Source of the DNA: an uncultured Clostridia bacterium
GTDB taxonomy: Bacteria; Bacillota; Clostridia; TANB77; CAG-508
Assembly (NCBI GenBank): GCA_934154445.1
Contig: CAKPGC010000002.1
Coordinates: 62,001-126,000, forward strand
DNA length: 64,000 nt
Direction: 5' to 3'
This document shows, one piece after another, positions 1 to 8,802 of this stretch. The notes under the pieces were generated by a model that saw only the letters and a program-made list of their open reading frames with translations, was not told the DNA's origin and searched no databases. The position numbers and the translations under genes were made by a program. Each line of letters starts with the position of its first letter. The stretch's first letter is position 1.

Positions 1-747
1 TATTCCCTTTTGCACACTCTCTACAACCGTGTATTTTTCCTTATGATTCATTAATCTTCCAATTACAGATGATTGTGGTATATAAGTATGAACCTTCTTT
101 ATCATTTCTTGATATTCCGCTGTTTCAATTACATCTTCGCAAAATCCTGGTCCATCATTATTATAAACATTAATTATTCTATCTTTAATACTATCATCCA
201 CAAATGTAGCTGCATAAACAGCTATGTTTCCACCTTTTGAATGTCCCCCTATTCTTATTTTCTTATCTGGATATTCTTTTGCTATTAATTCCAAATATTT
301 TTTTGCAGAAATTTGAGATGCAATATGACTTTTAAAACTCATATTAAAGTCTTCTTTCCATCCAACTATTGTATTATCTGTTCCTCTATATGATACATAA
401 ATAGTATCATCTGGAAGTAAAACAGTTATTGCAGAAAATTGTTTTTCTTGTTCTATTTCAATTTTATTTATATAATGTGTAGCAAACATTTCTCCAAATC
501 TTTTTGATTGTCCCATTAGTGGGAATAAATCTACATCATCCTTCCATAATATTGGCAATTTGCTTATATCTTGTTTTTTAAACCTCTCACTTAGTTCTTT
601 TATTGTAATAATTTCATTTTCTTTTATTATTTTGTCAAATGGGAAATATGAAAATCTTGATAAAATAAGGCCATCTATTTCGTTAAATTCTGACTGTTCT
701 AAGTCTAAATCTCCTCTCCATTTAACATAGTCGCAAACATTTGGCAT
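1..747 (-). CDS. DUF2974 (Mbeg1-like) alpha/beta hydrolase, 3' end outside window
   Basis: The translation runs off the left edge, so the C-terminus is missing. The visible 249 residues match the DUF2974/Mbeg1-like lipase-type family. A nucleophile elbow GHSKGG follows a typical YVSYRGTDNT strand-loop, and the N-terminus (MPNVCDYVKWRGDL) is characteristic of these proteins in Clostridia. The ATG is preceded by AAGAAGG at good spacing. Substrate and role are not known for the family; the serine hydrolase fold suggests an esterase or lipase, probably cytoplasmic because no signal peptide is visible. It is transcribed away from rpmE, which has its own terminator between them. Confidence 0.8.
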   Translation of the reverse strand, partial: MPNVCDYVKWRGDLDLEQSEFNEIDGLILSRFSYFPFDKIIKENEIITIKELSERFKKQDISKLPILWKDDVDLFPLMGQSKRFGEMFATHYINKIEIEQEKQFSAITVLLPDDTIYVSYRGTDNTIVGWKEDFNMSFKSHIASQISAKKYLELIAKEYPDKKIRIGGHSKGGNIAVYAATFVDDSIKDRIINVYNNDGPGFCEDVIETAEYQEMIKKVHTYIPQSSVIGRLMNHKEKYTVVESVQKGI

Positions 748-820
748 TTTTATTCCTTCTTTCTATAATGTTTTTATATGTTAATTTTAAATGATTTTAT
801 GGAAAAAGTAAAGAATTTTA

Positions 821-850
821 AAATAAAAAAAATAGTAGCCTTCCAGCTAC
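821..850 (-). terminator. Rho-independent terminator after rpmE
   Basis: On the minus strand a GTAGC/GCTAC stem with a 6-base loop is followed by a run of eight T in TATTTTTTTT. It sits just after the rpmE stop codon. Confidence 0.75.
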
Positions 851-861
851 CTTTTACTTAC

Positions 862-1062
862 TTATGCAAGTCCATATTTCTTTTTAAATTTATCTGCTCT
901 ACCACCAACTGTTTCTTGTCTTAAATTACCTGTCCAGTATGGATGACATTTTGAGCAAACGTCAACTTTTATATCTTTTTTTGTTGATCCAACTTCTAAA
1001 ACATTACCACATGCACATGTGATTGTTGTTTGATTATATTCTGGATGTATTCCTTCTTTCAT
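862..1062 (-). CDS. rpmE: 50S ribosomal protein L31, zinc-binding type
   Basis: This 66-residue protein has the L31 signature: MKEGIHPEY at the N-terminus and the cysteines of the zinc-ribbon form (CACGN and CSKCHP), then the conserved WTG and VGGRADKFKKKYG C-terminus. It is a component of the large ribosomal subunit. The zinc form is normally the housekeeping copy, while cysteine-free paralogues replace it under zinc limitation. Length is normal for the family. It has an AGGTG ribosome binding site and its own terminator, so it is probably monocistronic. Confidence 0.97.
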   Translation of the reverse strand: MKEGIHPEYNQTTITCACGNVLEVGSTKKDIKVDVCSKCHPYWTGNLRQETVGGRADKFKKKYGLA

Positions 1063-1138
1063 TTAATTTCACCTCTTTTTCGTTTTTTATAACATGACTG
1101 TTTTTTATAATAACATATTATCTAAAATTTTTCAAGTA

Positions 1139-1303
1139 TTATTTTTGTATATTTTTGCCCTCTTGCTCATTAAATATATACTGTGCTGACTGTAACATTT
1201 CTTTATTTAATGATAATTTATGTACTAATTTATTCATTACATTAAATACACATGCCACTATTAATATCAACATTCCAATTTTTTTCCAGTATTTTTTTAA
1301 CAT
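1139..1303 (-). CDS. 54-residue single-pass membrane microprotein, unknown
   Basis: This short frame begins with ATG nine bases after AAGGAGAA and ends in TAA. It has a basic start (MLKKYWKKIG), one hydrophobic segment at about residues 10-22, and a polar C-terminal tail rich in Gln, Asn and Glu. It lies 69 bases after the spoIIIAA stop on the same strand, where spoIIIAB would normally be, but it has no resemblance to SpoIIIAB. The strong ribosome binding site is the main support. I do not recognise a family. Confidence 0.5.
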   Translation of the reverse strand: MLKKYWKKIGMLILIVACVFNVMNKLVHKLSLNKEMLQSAQYIFNEQEGKNIQK

Positions 1304-1372
1304 GATATTTTCTCCTTTTCAAAATAATACACATATATTATACTGTTATTTTAATGAAAAGTCAATGAAAAA

Positions 1373-2242
1373 TCATAAAAATACAACTTTTTGTATTTCT
1401 CTACTTTCAATTAGCTCATAAATTTGTTTGTTATTTTTTATATCTTCGACATTTTTACCATGCATTGTAAATATTCCTTTTACACCAGAATATAAAGCAT
1501 AATGTATCGCATCGACATCTTCTTTACTTCCTATTTCATCACATGCAATTATTTCAGGTGACATTGTTCTTACCAATATATGTATACCATCATTTTTACT
1601 CACATTTTCTATAATGTCCGTTCTTATTCCAATATCATTTTGGGGAATTCCCTTGTACATCGCTGCTATTTCTCCTCTTTCATCCACAACTCCACATGAC
1701 TTCCCTTTAAAATTTATTTCCTCTATCCCATTACTTAATCTTCTTATAACATCTCGTAAAACTGTAGTTTTTCCTTTTCCAGGAGGAGCAACAATTATTG
1801 TATTATATATACTTTTATTTTCCATATCAATTATTTCTCTTAATACTCTTGTACTACAATTTATTATTTCTTTTGCTATTCTAAAGTTTAGACTTGATAT
1901 ATATTTTATATTAGTAATTTTTCCATTTTCTATAACACATGACCCCGTTAACCCAACACGATGACCACCTTTTATTGTTATAAATCCTTCACAAATTTGA
2001 TTTTTATATGCATATATAGAATTTTCACATAATCTTTCCAATATTTGTAATATTTCAGATTGTGAAATATTATATTGTAATATCAAATCCCTATTATTTA
2101 ATCTTAATAATATTGGTCTATTTGCTCTCATTCTTATTTCTTGAATTTCATTTACAATTTTATCATTTTCACTAAATAAGTTAAAAAATATCTGATATAT
2201 TTTATTTGGAAAATACCTTAAAATCTCATCTGTATCTTTCAT
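1373..2242 (-). CDS. spoIIIAA: Stage III sporulation protein AA
   Basis: This is a 289-residue AAA+/secretion-type ATPase. The Walker A motif APPGKGKTT is at about residue 153, VVDERGEIAA follows, and IIACDEIG forms the Walker B region, all as in SpoIIIAA. The protein powers the SpoIIIA-SpoIIQ channel between mother cell and forespore and is made under sigma-E in the mother cell. Length is slightly short but in range. The rest of the spoIIIAB-AH operon is not downstream: only a microprotein and rpmE follow. The operon is therefore split in this genome or partly lost. Confidence 0.95.
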   Translation of the reverse strand: MKDTDEILRYFPNKIYQIFFNLFSENDKIVNEIQEIRMRANRPILLRLNNRDLILQYNISQSEILQILERLCENSIYAYKNQICEGFITIKGGHRVGLTGSCVIENGKITNIKYISSLNFRIAKEIINCSTRVLREIIDMENKSIYNTIIVAPPGKGKTTVLRDVIRRLSNGIEEINFKGKSCGVVDERGEIAAMYKGIPQNDIGIRTDIIENVSKNDGIHILVRTMSPEIIACDEIGSKEDVDAIHYALYSGVKGIFTMHGKNVEDIKNNKQIYELIESREIQKVVFL

Positions 2243-2341
2243 TTTTTCCCTTTCGTTTTACTTAAAATTCCATTTTTGCTCAAATATCATTCAAAGCATT
2301 TTATTTCTCAAACATTTTCAAATATATTATATTCTTATATT

Positions 2342-2371
2342 TTGTATTTTATGATTTTTTTTGGTTATACT
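2342..2371 (+). promoter_or_regulatory. Possible sigma-A promoter of the VanW-domain gene
   Basis: TTGTAT and TATACT are separated by 18 bases. The -10 element ends only four bases before the ATG, so transcription would begin at or within the start codon region. No Shine-Dalgarno sequence is visible between them, which suggests a leaderless or very short-leader message. Confidence 0.35.
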
Positions 2372-2375
2372 AATT

Positions 2376-3068
2376 ATGGTGATTAATTTGAAAAATAAAT
2401 GGTGGATTATTCTAATTATAATAATTGTTATCTGTATTTTTGTAGGAATATATTATTTAACAAAGAAAAATAATAATTCTAATAATAATGTTAACCGTGA
2501 AAATACTTATGTTTCAAACAAAACTTCTACAAGTAATCAATCTTCTAAAAATAATAGCCAAAGAGATAATACTGAAAATTCGCAAAATCAAATTCTTAAT
2601 ACTCCAGAAAAGGAAGAGATCATTTCATCTTTTTCTACAAAAATTTATAGCAAAGATTCAGCTAGACAAAATAATATTACTATAACTTGTTCAACATTAA
2701 ATAACACTGTTGTTAATAGTGGTTCAACTTTCTCTTTTTGTAACACTGTAGGGCAGGCCACATCTTCTAAAGGGTATATGGAAGCTGATATTTTCGACAA
2801 TAAAGGAAACAAGAAAAAAGGATTAGGTGGTGGAAATTGTCAGGTCAGTACTACTTTATATAATGCAGTTCTTACAATTCCAAGTTTAGTTGTTATAGAA
2901 AGGCATGAACATAGTAATAAAGTGCCTTATATAGAATCCGGAAAAGATGCCGCAGTAGCTTATGGTAGCTATGACTTAAAATTCAGAAATGATACCGGTT
3001 ATAATATAAAAATAAACGCATCAAATACTAATGATTCTGTAAATATTACACTATATAAAATATATTAA
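2376..3068 (+). CDS. VanW-domain membrane-anchored protein
   Basis: The first ATG gives 230 residues. There is one N-terminal membrane segment (about residues 7-27), then a low-complexity Asn/Ser/Thr linker to about residue 85, then a VanW domain. The domain shows the family landmarks STKIYSKDSARQNN, the GSTFSFCNTVG block, GLGGGNCQVSTTLYNAV, and RHEHSNKVPY. VanW is named after an accessory protein of vanB vancomycin resistance clusters, but the family is widespread in Clostridia and its activity is unknown. A cell-surface location is likely. No vancomycin resistance genes are nearby. The start lacks an obvious ribosome binding site, so the start position is uncertain. Confidence 0.85.
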   Translation: MVINLKNKWWIILIIIIVICIFVGIYYLTKKNNNSNNNVNRENTYVSNKTSTSNQSSKNNSQRDNTENSQNQILNTPEKEEIISSFSTKIYSKDSARQNNITITCSTLNNTVVNSGSTFSFCNTVGQATSSKGYMEADIFDNKGNKKKGLGGGNCQVSTTLYNAVLTIPSLVVIERHEHSNKVPYIESGKDAAVAYGSYDLKFRNDTGYNIKINASNTNDSVNITLYKIY

Positions 3069-3075
3069 AAAATGT

Positions 3076-3125
3076 TAAAAAGGACATCTCTTTTGACAAA
3101 TTGCCAGAGGAGATGCCCTTTTTTG
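3076..3125. terminator. Bidirectional terminator between convergent genes
   Basis: A GGACATCTC/GAGATGCCC stem with one mismatch is flanked by A-runs on the left and T-runs on the right. It can therefore terminate the VanW gene on the plus strand and the phosphodiester glycosidase gene on the minus strand. Confidence 0.8.
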
Positions 3126-3132
3126 ACATATT

Positions 3133-4248
3133 TTATTTTTCAACGATAAATGCATTTGGTAAATATCTTTCACCCATTGGTGTTGATGTTTTATTTACAA
3201 CTTTTCCATTGTAGTACATGGTAGCTGAAGATCCACCATCTAAGTTTGCTACATTATATGCATCATATCGATTAAATATATTTTGTAATTCTAATAAATT
3301 AGTTCCTAAACTATATCCTGGTTGTCGTCCATCAACTACAACAAATATAAATGTTCCATCCTTCTTTTGTCCTATTGCCATTCTTGGATGAATTCCTCCG
3401 GAACTAGAATTTGTTATTTGATTTTTTCCGTTTACTATTATATATGGTCCAAATTCAACTGCTGATTCAATTCCTGCATTCATAGCTTGTTGATATGTAT
3501 ATTTTCCTAATACCAATTTTTTGTCAGAGCTCAATCCTATTAGACTATATTTTGACGTTTTACTTCCATATAATAATTTTTTATTTATTATAGTTGCATC
3601 ACATAGAACATTACCATATCCAACCCCACCTTCGTCCGCAAATCCTCCTGCATTTATTCCAGCTATGGCATTGTTATTTTTTACTATTTCACTTAGTTTT
3701 GATCCTCTATTTGATTTTCTTCCATCAACGAGTTTTACTTTTGATGCATCAGGAATTATCATAACATACCCAACATAATTTTTGCCTGTTATCTTTTCTA
3801 CTGTTATATCCTTGTTTTCTTCTTTTTTATCCTCAACAGGTACCTGTATTATTATATCGTCAGAATTTGAATTTTCATCATTTACAACTTCTAATTTTTT
3901 CATTATTTCTTGTATTTCTTCATCTGATAAAAACCAAGTTGCTAAATATTGGTGATTCATCGTTGACATTGCAGTCACTACCCATAGTTCTTTATATTTT
4001 TGAAACAATGATGTTTTAAAGAATAAAACTATAGCTGTTACTGCTAAAATTACTAAAGCAATCAATATTTTTAAAACTAAAAAAAATTTTTGTTTTACAG
4101 TCTTTTTATTTTTAATTTTATTGTGATTTACTTTTTTTCTATTCTTTTTGTCGTTAGGTATTTCATTTATTTTTTCTTTATTTTCATGTAAATCGTATTC
4201 ATTATTTAATATTACATTTGTTATTGTATCTATATCTGTTTTTTGCAT
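3133..4248 (-). CDS. Membrane-anchored phosphodiester glycosidase (NAGPA domain) protein
   Basis: This 371-residue protein has a basic cytoplasmic N-terminus of about 50 residues rich in Lys and Asn. One transmembrane helix follows at about 55-77, then a linker, then an extracellular NAGPA-type domain from about residue 155. Domain landmarks are AIAGINAGGF, GGIHPRMAIGQ, FVVVDGRQPGYS and NLDGGSSATMYYNG. The family includes the enzyme that uncovers mannose-6-phosphate and bacterial enzymes acting on phosphodiester-linked sugars, so cell-wall polymer or exopolysaccharide modification is plausible. It has its own ribosome binding site (AGAAGG) and is convergent with the VanW gene. Confidence 0.85.
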   Translation of the reverse strand: MQKTDIDTITNVILNNEYDLHENKEKINEIPNDKKNRKKVNHNKIKNKKTVKQKFFLVLKILIALVILAVTAIVLFFKTSLFQKYKELWVVTAMSTMNHQYLATWFLSDEEIQEIMKKLEVVNDENSNSDDIIIQVPVEDKKEENKDITVEKITGKNYVGYVMIIPDASKVKLVDGRKSNRGSKLSEIVKNNNAIAGINAGGFADEGGVGYGNVLCDATIINKKLLYGSKTSKYSLIGLSSDKKLVLGKYTYQQAMNAGIESAVEFGPYIIVNGKNQITNSSSGGIHPRMAIGQKKDGTFIFVVVDGRQPGYSLGTNLLELQNIFNRYDAYNVANLDGGSSATMYYNGKVVNKTSTPMGERYLPNAFIVEK

Positions 4249-4315
4249 TTTTGTTCCTTCTATTACATTATTTTTTCTTAAATATTATAGCATTTCTATA
4301 TTTACGTGTCAAAAT

Positions 4316-5149
4316 TCAATCTTTATTTATTTCCTTATTTAATTCAGCTCCTAAAAACAATGAATAAAAACACGAATATGTCCACATCATTACAAGCATC
4401 AATGTTGTTAAACTTCCATAGGTAATAGAAAAGCCTTTAAAAATATCTAAATATCTAGAAAATACAAAAGATATTACATTAAGTGCAATTGCACCGAATA
4501 TTGCTCCTGGAATTTGACTTTTCAAAGTAACTTTGTGTTTTGGCATAAATTTATATAAAAGTAAGAATATAATAAATGTTGCAAAAACAAAGCCTATTTC
4601 AGTTAATATTTGTGAAAATATATTAAAGTTTTCAAAGATTCCAAAATAATTTTGGATAATTGACTTCAAACTATTTCCAAACACTAATAATACTAGCCCT
4701 ACCATTATTAAGACAATAAATATAACCGTTTCAATAATTGACATTATTCGTAAATATACCATTGATTTTGTTTTTTCACCGTCAATATTATATATTGAAT
4801 GTAATCCTTTAGTTAGAGCAAAAAGTCCTTTTCCAGCAGACCATAATGTAAATATGATTGATATTGAAATTGTTCCTATTGATTTTGAGTATACTTCTCT
4901 AACTATCCCTATAATGAATTCATTCATACTTGCTGGTATTATCTTAGAAATACCAGCAAATAATGTTTGTTGGTCAATATTTGTGTATTGTATAAGTGTT
5001 ATTAATAAGATAGTAAATGGTATGAATGATAATATTGTATAATATGAACATTGTGCTGAAAATTCGCTTCCATGGTCATTTCCCATATTTACAAATATTT
5101 TTTGTATCATTTTATACTTTTCTTTAATATTATTTTTTATCATCGGCAT
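4316..5149 (-). CDS. YihY/BrkB family inner-membrane protein
   Basis: This 277-residue polytopic protein has about six hydrophobic segments. Family landmarks are AQCSYYTILSFIPF near the N-terminus, LWSAGKGLFALTKGLHSIYN in the middle, and TYGSLTTLMLVMMWTYSCFYSLFLGAELN at the end. This group was once misnamed ribonuclease BN; its function is still unclear. Its start lies inside the end of the upstream CmpB-like gene (20-base overlap), so the two are probably translationally coupled. Confidence 0.88.
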   Translation of the reverse strand: MPMIKNNIKEKYKMIQKIFVNMGNDHGSEFSAQCSYYTILSFIPFTILLITLIQYTNIDQQTLFAGISKIIPASMNEFIIGIVREVYSKSIGTISISIIFTLWSAGKGLFALTKGLHSIYNIDGEKTKSMVYLRIMSIIETVIFIVLIMVGLVLLVFGNSLKSIIQNYFGIFENFNIFSQILTEIGFVFATFIIFLLLYKFMPKHKVTLKSQIPGAIFGAIALNVISFVFSRYLDIFKGFSITYGSLTTLMLVMMWTYSCFYSLFLGAELNKEINKD

Positions 5150-5975
5150 TTTCCTTCTTGTTTTCTTTATTATTTTTTTTATCTTCTCTGGTATACACTG
5201 ATATACTTTCTATTTTTTCCTTTATTTCTTTTTTCTGTTGTTTAACACTTTCTTTTAATTCATCTGTTTGTTCTATTACCTGTCTTTTTAATTTTTCTTG
5301 TTTTTCTTTAATTTTAACTTTTATTGATTGTATTTTAGGATATGCGTCTAATAATCTTCTATATAATGCAGATTTGCCTATTAGAGCTTCTTTTACTTTT
5401 TTTGTTATTTCTTCTGTATTATCCAAACTTTTTCCAAATTCTTTTGTTGTTTTTCCAACATAGCTAATTACATTTGTTGATACTATATTGTCAATCAACC
5501 ATATTGTTAATAGTATTCCAAATATTATATTTAATGCTACTTCTGGTAACATTTCTATTTTTTCAAGTAAAAATGGATTTGATACATACATTATAAATAC
5601 TCCAAGTAATCCAAAAGGTATTATAGTATCTAAACAAACTCTTCCATTTATATTAAATTTCTTTTGGCTATAATCCCACCATCTTGCATGAAATATCTTT
5701 TCCATAAAATAACTTGTTAAATATTCTAATGAACCACAAACTATAATTGCCATAACAAATAAAACAAATGGATCTCCTGTATACTTTTTCAATAAAAATG
5801 TAATTAACAAAGCTCCACATCCATATATTGGACAATATGGTCCAATTAAAAAACCTCTATTTATAAATTTTTTCTGTTCTATTAATTTTCCTATTACTTC
5901 CATACACCATCCTAAAAAAGAATATATTATAAATAGTAAAAAATATACTCTAATATCTATTCCAAATACAACCAT
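5130..5975 (-). CDS. Putative ABC-transporter type IV (CmpB-like) membrane protein
   Basis: The 281-residue protein has five to six membrane helices in its first 165 residues. Family landmarks are FIIYSFLGWCMEV, FINRGFLIGPYCPIYGCGA, EYLTSYFMEKIFHARWWDYS and FNINGRVCLDTIIPFG. The C-terminal 110 residues are a highly charged Lys/Glu coiled-coil-like tail ending in Asn/Lys-rich repeats. The family is annotated as a putative ABC-transporter subunit, but no ATPase is nearby and the role is unproven. It is co-transcribed with the downstream YihY gene. Confidence 0.8.
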   Translation of the reverse strand: MVVFGIDIRVYFLLFIIYSFLGWCMEVIGKLIEQKKFINRGFLIGPYCPIYGCGALLITFLLKKYTGDPFVLFVMAIIVCGSLEYLTSYFMEKIFHARWWDYSQKKFNINGRVCLDTIIPFGLLGVFIMYVSNPFLLEKIEMLPEVALNIIFGILLTIWLIDNIVSTNVISYVGKTTKEFGKSLDNTEEITKKVKEALIGKSALYRRLLDAYPKIQSIKVKIKEKQEKLKRQVIEQTDELKESVKQQKKEIKEKIESISVYTREDKKNNKENKKENADDKK

Positions 5976-5998
5976 GTCTTTTCCTCCTTAAATACATT

Positions 5999-8057
5999 TT
6001 ATATTTCTATTCTGTCTGTAAATTTGTCTTTTACTAATTCCTTTAAAAGTTTATTTTCTTCTTTTTCTAATTTTATATCTTTATTTATTATTGAAATCGC
6101 AGCTTCTTGAGATAATTTTAAAATGTCCATATCTGTAAATAAATTCGCTATTTTAAAATCAGGTATTCCATGTTGTGCTGTACCAAAAAAATCTCCTGAC
6201 CCTCTAAGTTCTAAGTCTTTTTGTGAAATAATAAATCCATCGTTGGTTTCACACATTACTTTCATTCTCTCTTTCGTATTTTGTCCATTTCCATTATATT
6301 TTAATATACAATATGATTCATATTCTCCTCTTCCTACTCTACCTCTCAATTGATGAAGTTGCGCTAATCCAAATCTTTGTGCATCTTCTATTACCATCAC
6401 ACTAGCATTTGGTACATCTACTCCAACCTCAATTACAGTTGTTGATATTAATATGTTTATTTCTCCATTTTTAAATCGTTCCATAATATCTTCTTTTTCT
6501 TTTGGTTTCATTTTTCCATGGATATATTCAACTTTATAATCAGGAAATATTTCTTTTTTGTATGTTTCATATAAAGTTACTACAGATTTTAAGTCCATAC
6601 TTTCATCTTCACTGTCTTCTACTAAAGGACATACAATATATGCTTGTCTACCCTCATTAATTTGCTTTTTTATAAAATTATTTATTCTTTCTTCCATTCT
6701 TTTTGTTACTGCATAAGTTTCTATCTTTTTTCTATTCGGTGGGAGTTCATCTATTATTGATATATCTAAATCTCCATATAATATTAATGCTAAAGTTCGT
6801 GGAATTGGTGTTGCAGACATAACCAAAACATCTGGATTCTGACCTTTTTGGGCTATTTTAGTTCTTTGTTTCACTCCAAATCTATGTTGTTCATCTGTAA
6901 CAACTAAACCAAGATTTTTAAATTCAACATTTTCTTCTAGTATTGCGTGTGTTCCTATTAATATGTCGATTTCACCAGTTTTTAGTTTTTCTAGAATCTC
7001 TTCTTTTTTCTTCTTACTTATTCCAGATATTAATAATTCACATCTTATATTAAATTTATCTAATATTTTTTTGAAATTATTAATATGTTGTGTTGAAAGT
7101 ATTGCTGTTGGAGCTAAAATAGCTACTTGGTATCCTGATTTTACTGCTTTGTATGCTGATATCATTGCCACAACTGTTTTCCCGGAACCTACATCTCCCT
7201 GTAATAATCTATTCATGGATTTATCAGATTCCATATCTCTATCAATTTCTTGTAAAACCTTTAATTGTGCTTTGGTTAGTTTAAATGGTAAAGTATTTAT
7301 TACATCAGACATATTAACATTAGAATCAAATTCTATTCCTTTTTTATATATCAAATTACTATTTTTTAGTTGTAAAAGCGCTAATTGTGTTGATAATAAT
7401 TCTTCAAAAACCAATCTTTTTCGTTCTCTTTTAAAATCTTCAAATTCTTTTTGAAAATGTATATTTTTCATTGCATCATCTATTTTTTCAAGTTTATATT
7501 CTTCTAGTATGTATTCTGGCAATGTCTCTTGTAATTTTCCATATTTTTCAACTTCTTGTAGTCCATTCTCAATTATTTTTCTTAATGTATTTTGCGTCAA
7601 GCTAAACGTTAGCGGATAAATAGGGATAATTTTTCCCGTATTGTTTGTATTTTCTATCTCATCAAATACAGGTGAATTAATGTTAATTTTTCCATATTGG
7701 AATTCTATTTTTCCGTAAAATCTGTACTTTTTACCGCACTTGAAATTTTGATTTCAAATAAGGTTGGTTAAACCAATTAATAGTTGCTTGTCCAGTTTCA
7801 TCTCTAACTATTAATTTTTGCATAGTTCTTCCTTTACTTATTCTTGTGTCCATAAATCTTGATATAGCTACAGCTTCAATTAAAGCATTTTCTCCATTTG
7901 TACATTCAATTATTTTTTTAGGTTTACTTCTATCTTCATATCCTCTTGGATAATATGTTATTAAATCTTTTAATGTAAATATCCCAATCTTATTCAGAAG
8001 TTGTACTCTGCTTGGTCCTACTCCTTTTATATATTTTACATCTTCATTTAAATCCAT
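5999..8057 (-). CDS. recG: ATP-dependent DNA helicase RecG, with one +1 frame break at a CGG codon
   Basis: RecG remodels stalled replication forks and branched DNA. Residues 1-107 (helix-hairpin-helix and start of the wedge OB domain) are in one frame, which ends at CGG followed directly by TAA (7731-7736). Skipping only the C of that CGG gives VGKKYRFYGKIEF and continues without interruption. Further landmarks are KIIPIYPLT, Walker A GDVGSGKT, DEQHRFG, SATPIPRT, and the C-terminal QLHQLRGRVGRG and GSGDFFG motifs. The joined product is 685 residues, the usual RecG length. Everything except the single junction is intact, so I read this as a functional gene with a recoding site rather than a decayed one. 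A sequencing error at this one base cannot be excluded locally. It starts the minus-strand tail of the phosphoesterase-tsaD-lysS-obgE run. Confidence 0.9.
7734..7736 (-). other. Candidate CGG +1 recoding site in recG
   Basis: On the coding strand the context is GTG C GGT AAA AAG, where frame 0 reads GTG CGG TAA (stop). Skipping C at 7736 gives Val-Gly-Lys-Lys, as expected from RecG homology. The CGG is codon 108. Confidence 0.75.
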
Positions 8058-8071
8058 AATTTTCTCCTATT

Positions 8072-8764
8072 TTAAATTTTTAGTAATTTAAAATCAAGCC
8101 CATCACTACTAACTAGTTTTAATTCAATTCCCTGGACATTTCCTTCAATTGCATCTTGAATTGAACTTGCATGTAAATGTCCATAAAAACATCTTTTTAT
8201 ATTATATTTTTTCATTATTTCTATATATTCTGTATGTAAATAATTTTTAGTTACTGGCGGATAATGCATGAATACAATTATTTCTTTGTTATTTCCATAT
8301 TTTGTTATTCCATCTTTTATTGATAATTCTAATCTTGTAACTTCTCTTTTTGTTAGTTTTACATCTTCCTTTTCTTCAGAAAGTGTCCAGCCTCTTGTAC
8401 CAACAATTATTTTATTTTCAAATTCATAGCTATTATTATATAAAAAGTCAATATTATTGAAATTTTTTTCTTTTAAATAATTTCTCATACTTGTTACTGT
8501 AGTCCACCAATAATCATGGTTTCCTTTTAGTAATATCTTTTTACCTGGCAAATTATTTATAAATTCAAAATCCTTTTCTGTCTCATCTAAATACATTGAC
8601 CACGAAAAATCTCCTGGCAACATTACTAAATCTTCTTGATTTACTTTTAAAAGCCAATCTTGTTTTATTTTTTCTTCATAATTTTGCCAATTTTCTCCAA
8701 ATACGTTCATTGGTTTATCAGTGTTAAATGATAAATGTAAATCTGCTATTGTATATATTGCCAT
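8072..8764 (-). CDS. Calcineurin-like metallophosphoesterase
   Basis: This 230-residue protein has metal-binding motifs in the standard order: ADLHLS near the N-terminus, MLPGDFSW, LLKGNHDYWW, VFMHYPP and FYGHLHAS. The GDxxW and NHDYWW variants are typical of a Firmicutes subgroup of unknown substrate. It is probably a soluble cytoplasmic phosphodiesterase or phosphatase. The start ATG has GGAGGA upstream. It is followed by recG after 14 bases, suggesting co-transcription. Confidence 0.88.
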   Translation of the reverse strand: MAIYTIADLHLSFNTDKPMNVFGENWQNYEEKIKQDWLLKVNQEDLVMLPGDFSWSMYLDETEKDFEFINNLPGKKILLKGNHDYWWTTVTSMRNYLKEKNFNNIDFLYNNSYEFENKIIVGTRGWTLSEEKEDVKLTKREVTRLELSIKDGITKYGNNKEIIVFMHYPPVTKNYLHTEYIEIMKKYNIKRCFYGHLHASSIQDAIEGNVQGIELKLVSSDGLDFKLLKI

Positions 8765-8802
8765 TTAATTCTCCTCCATTTCCTTTTGTATTAACAATAT
8801 TT

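Noticed and set aside
1155..1421. A plus-strand 88-residue frame
   Set aside because: It has no ribosome binding site, a biased composition (Asn/Phe/Ile) and overlaps the minus-strand microprotein and the spoIIIAA end. It is a shadow of AT-rich sequence.
2376..3068. A vancomycin resistance locus because of the VanW domain
   Set aside because: No VanHAX, VanRS or VanY homologues are nearby. VanW-domain proteins are common in Clostridia without resistance.
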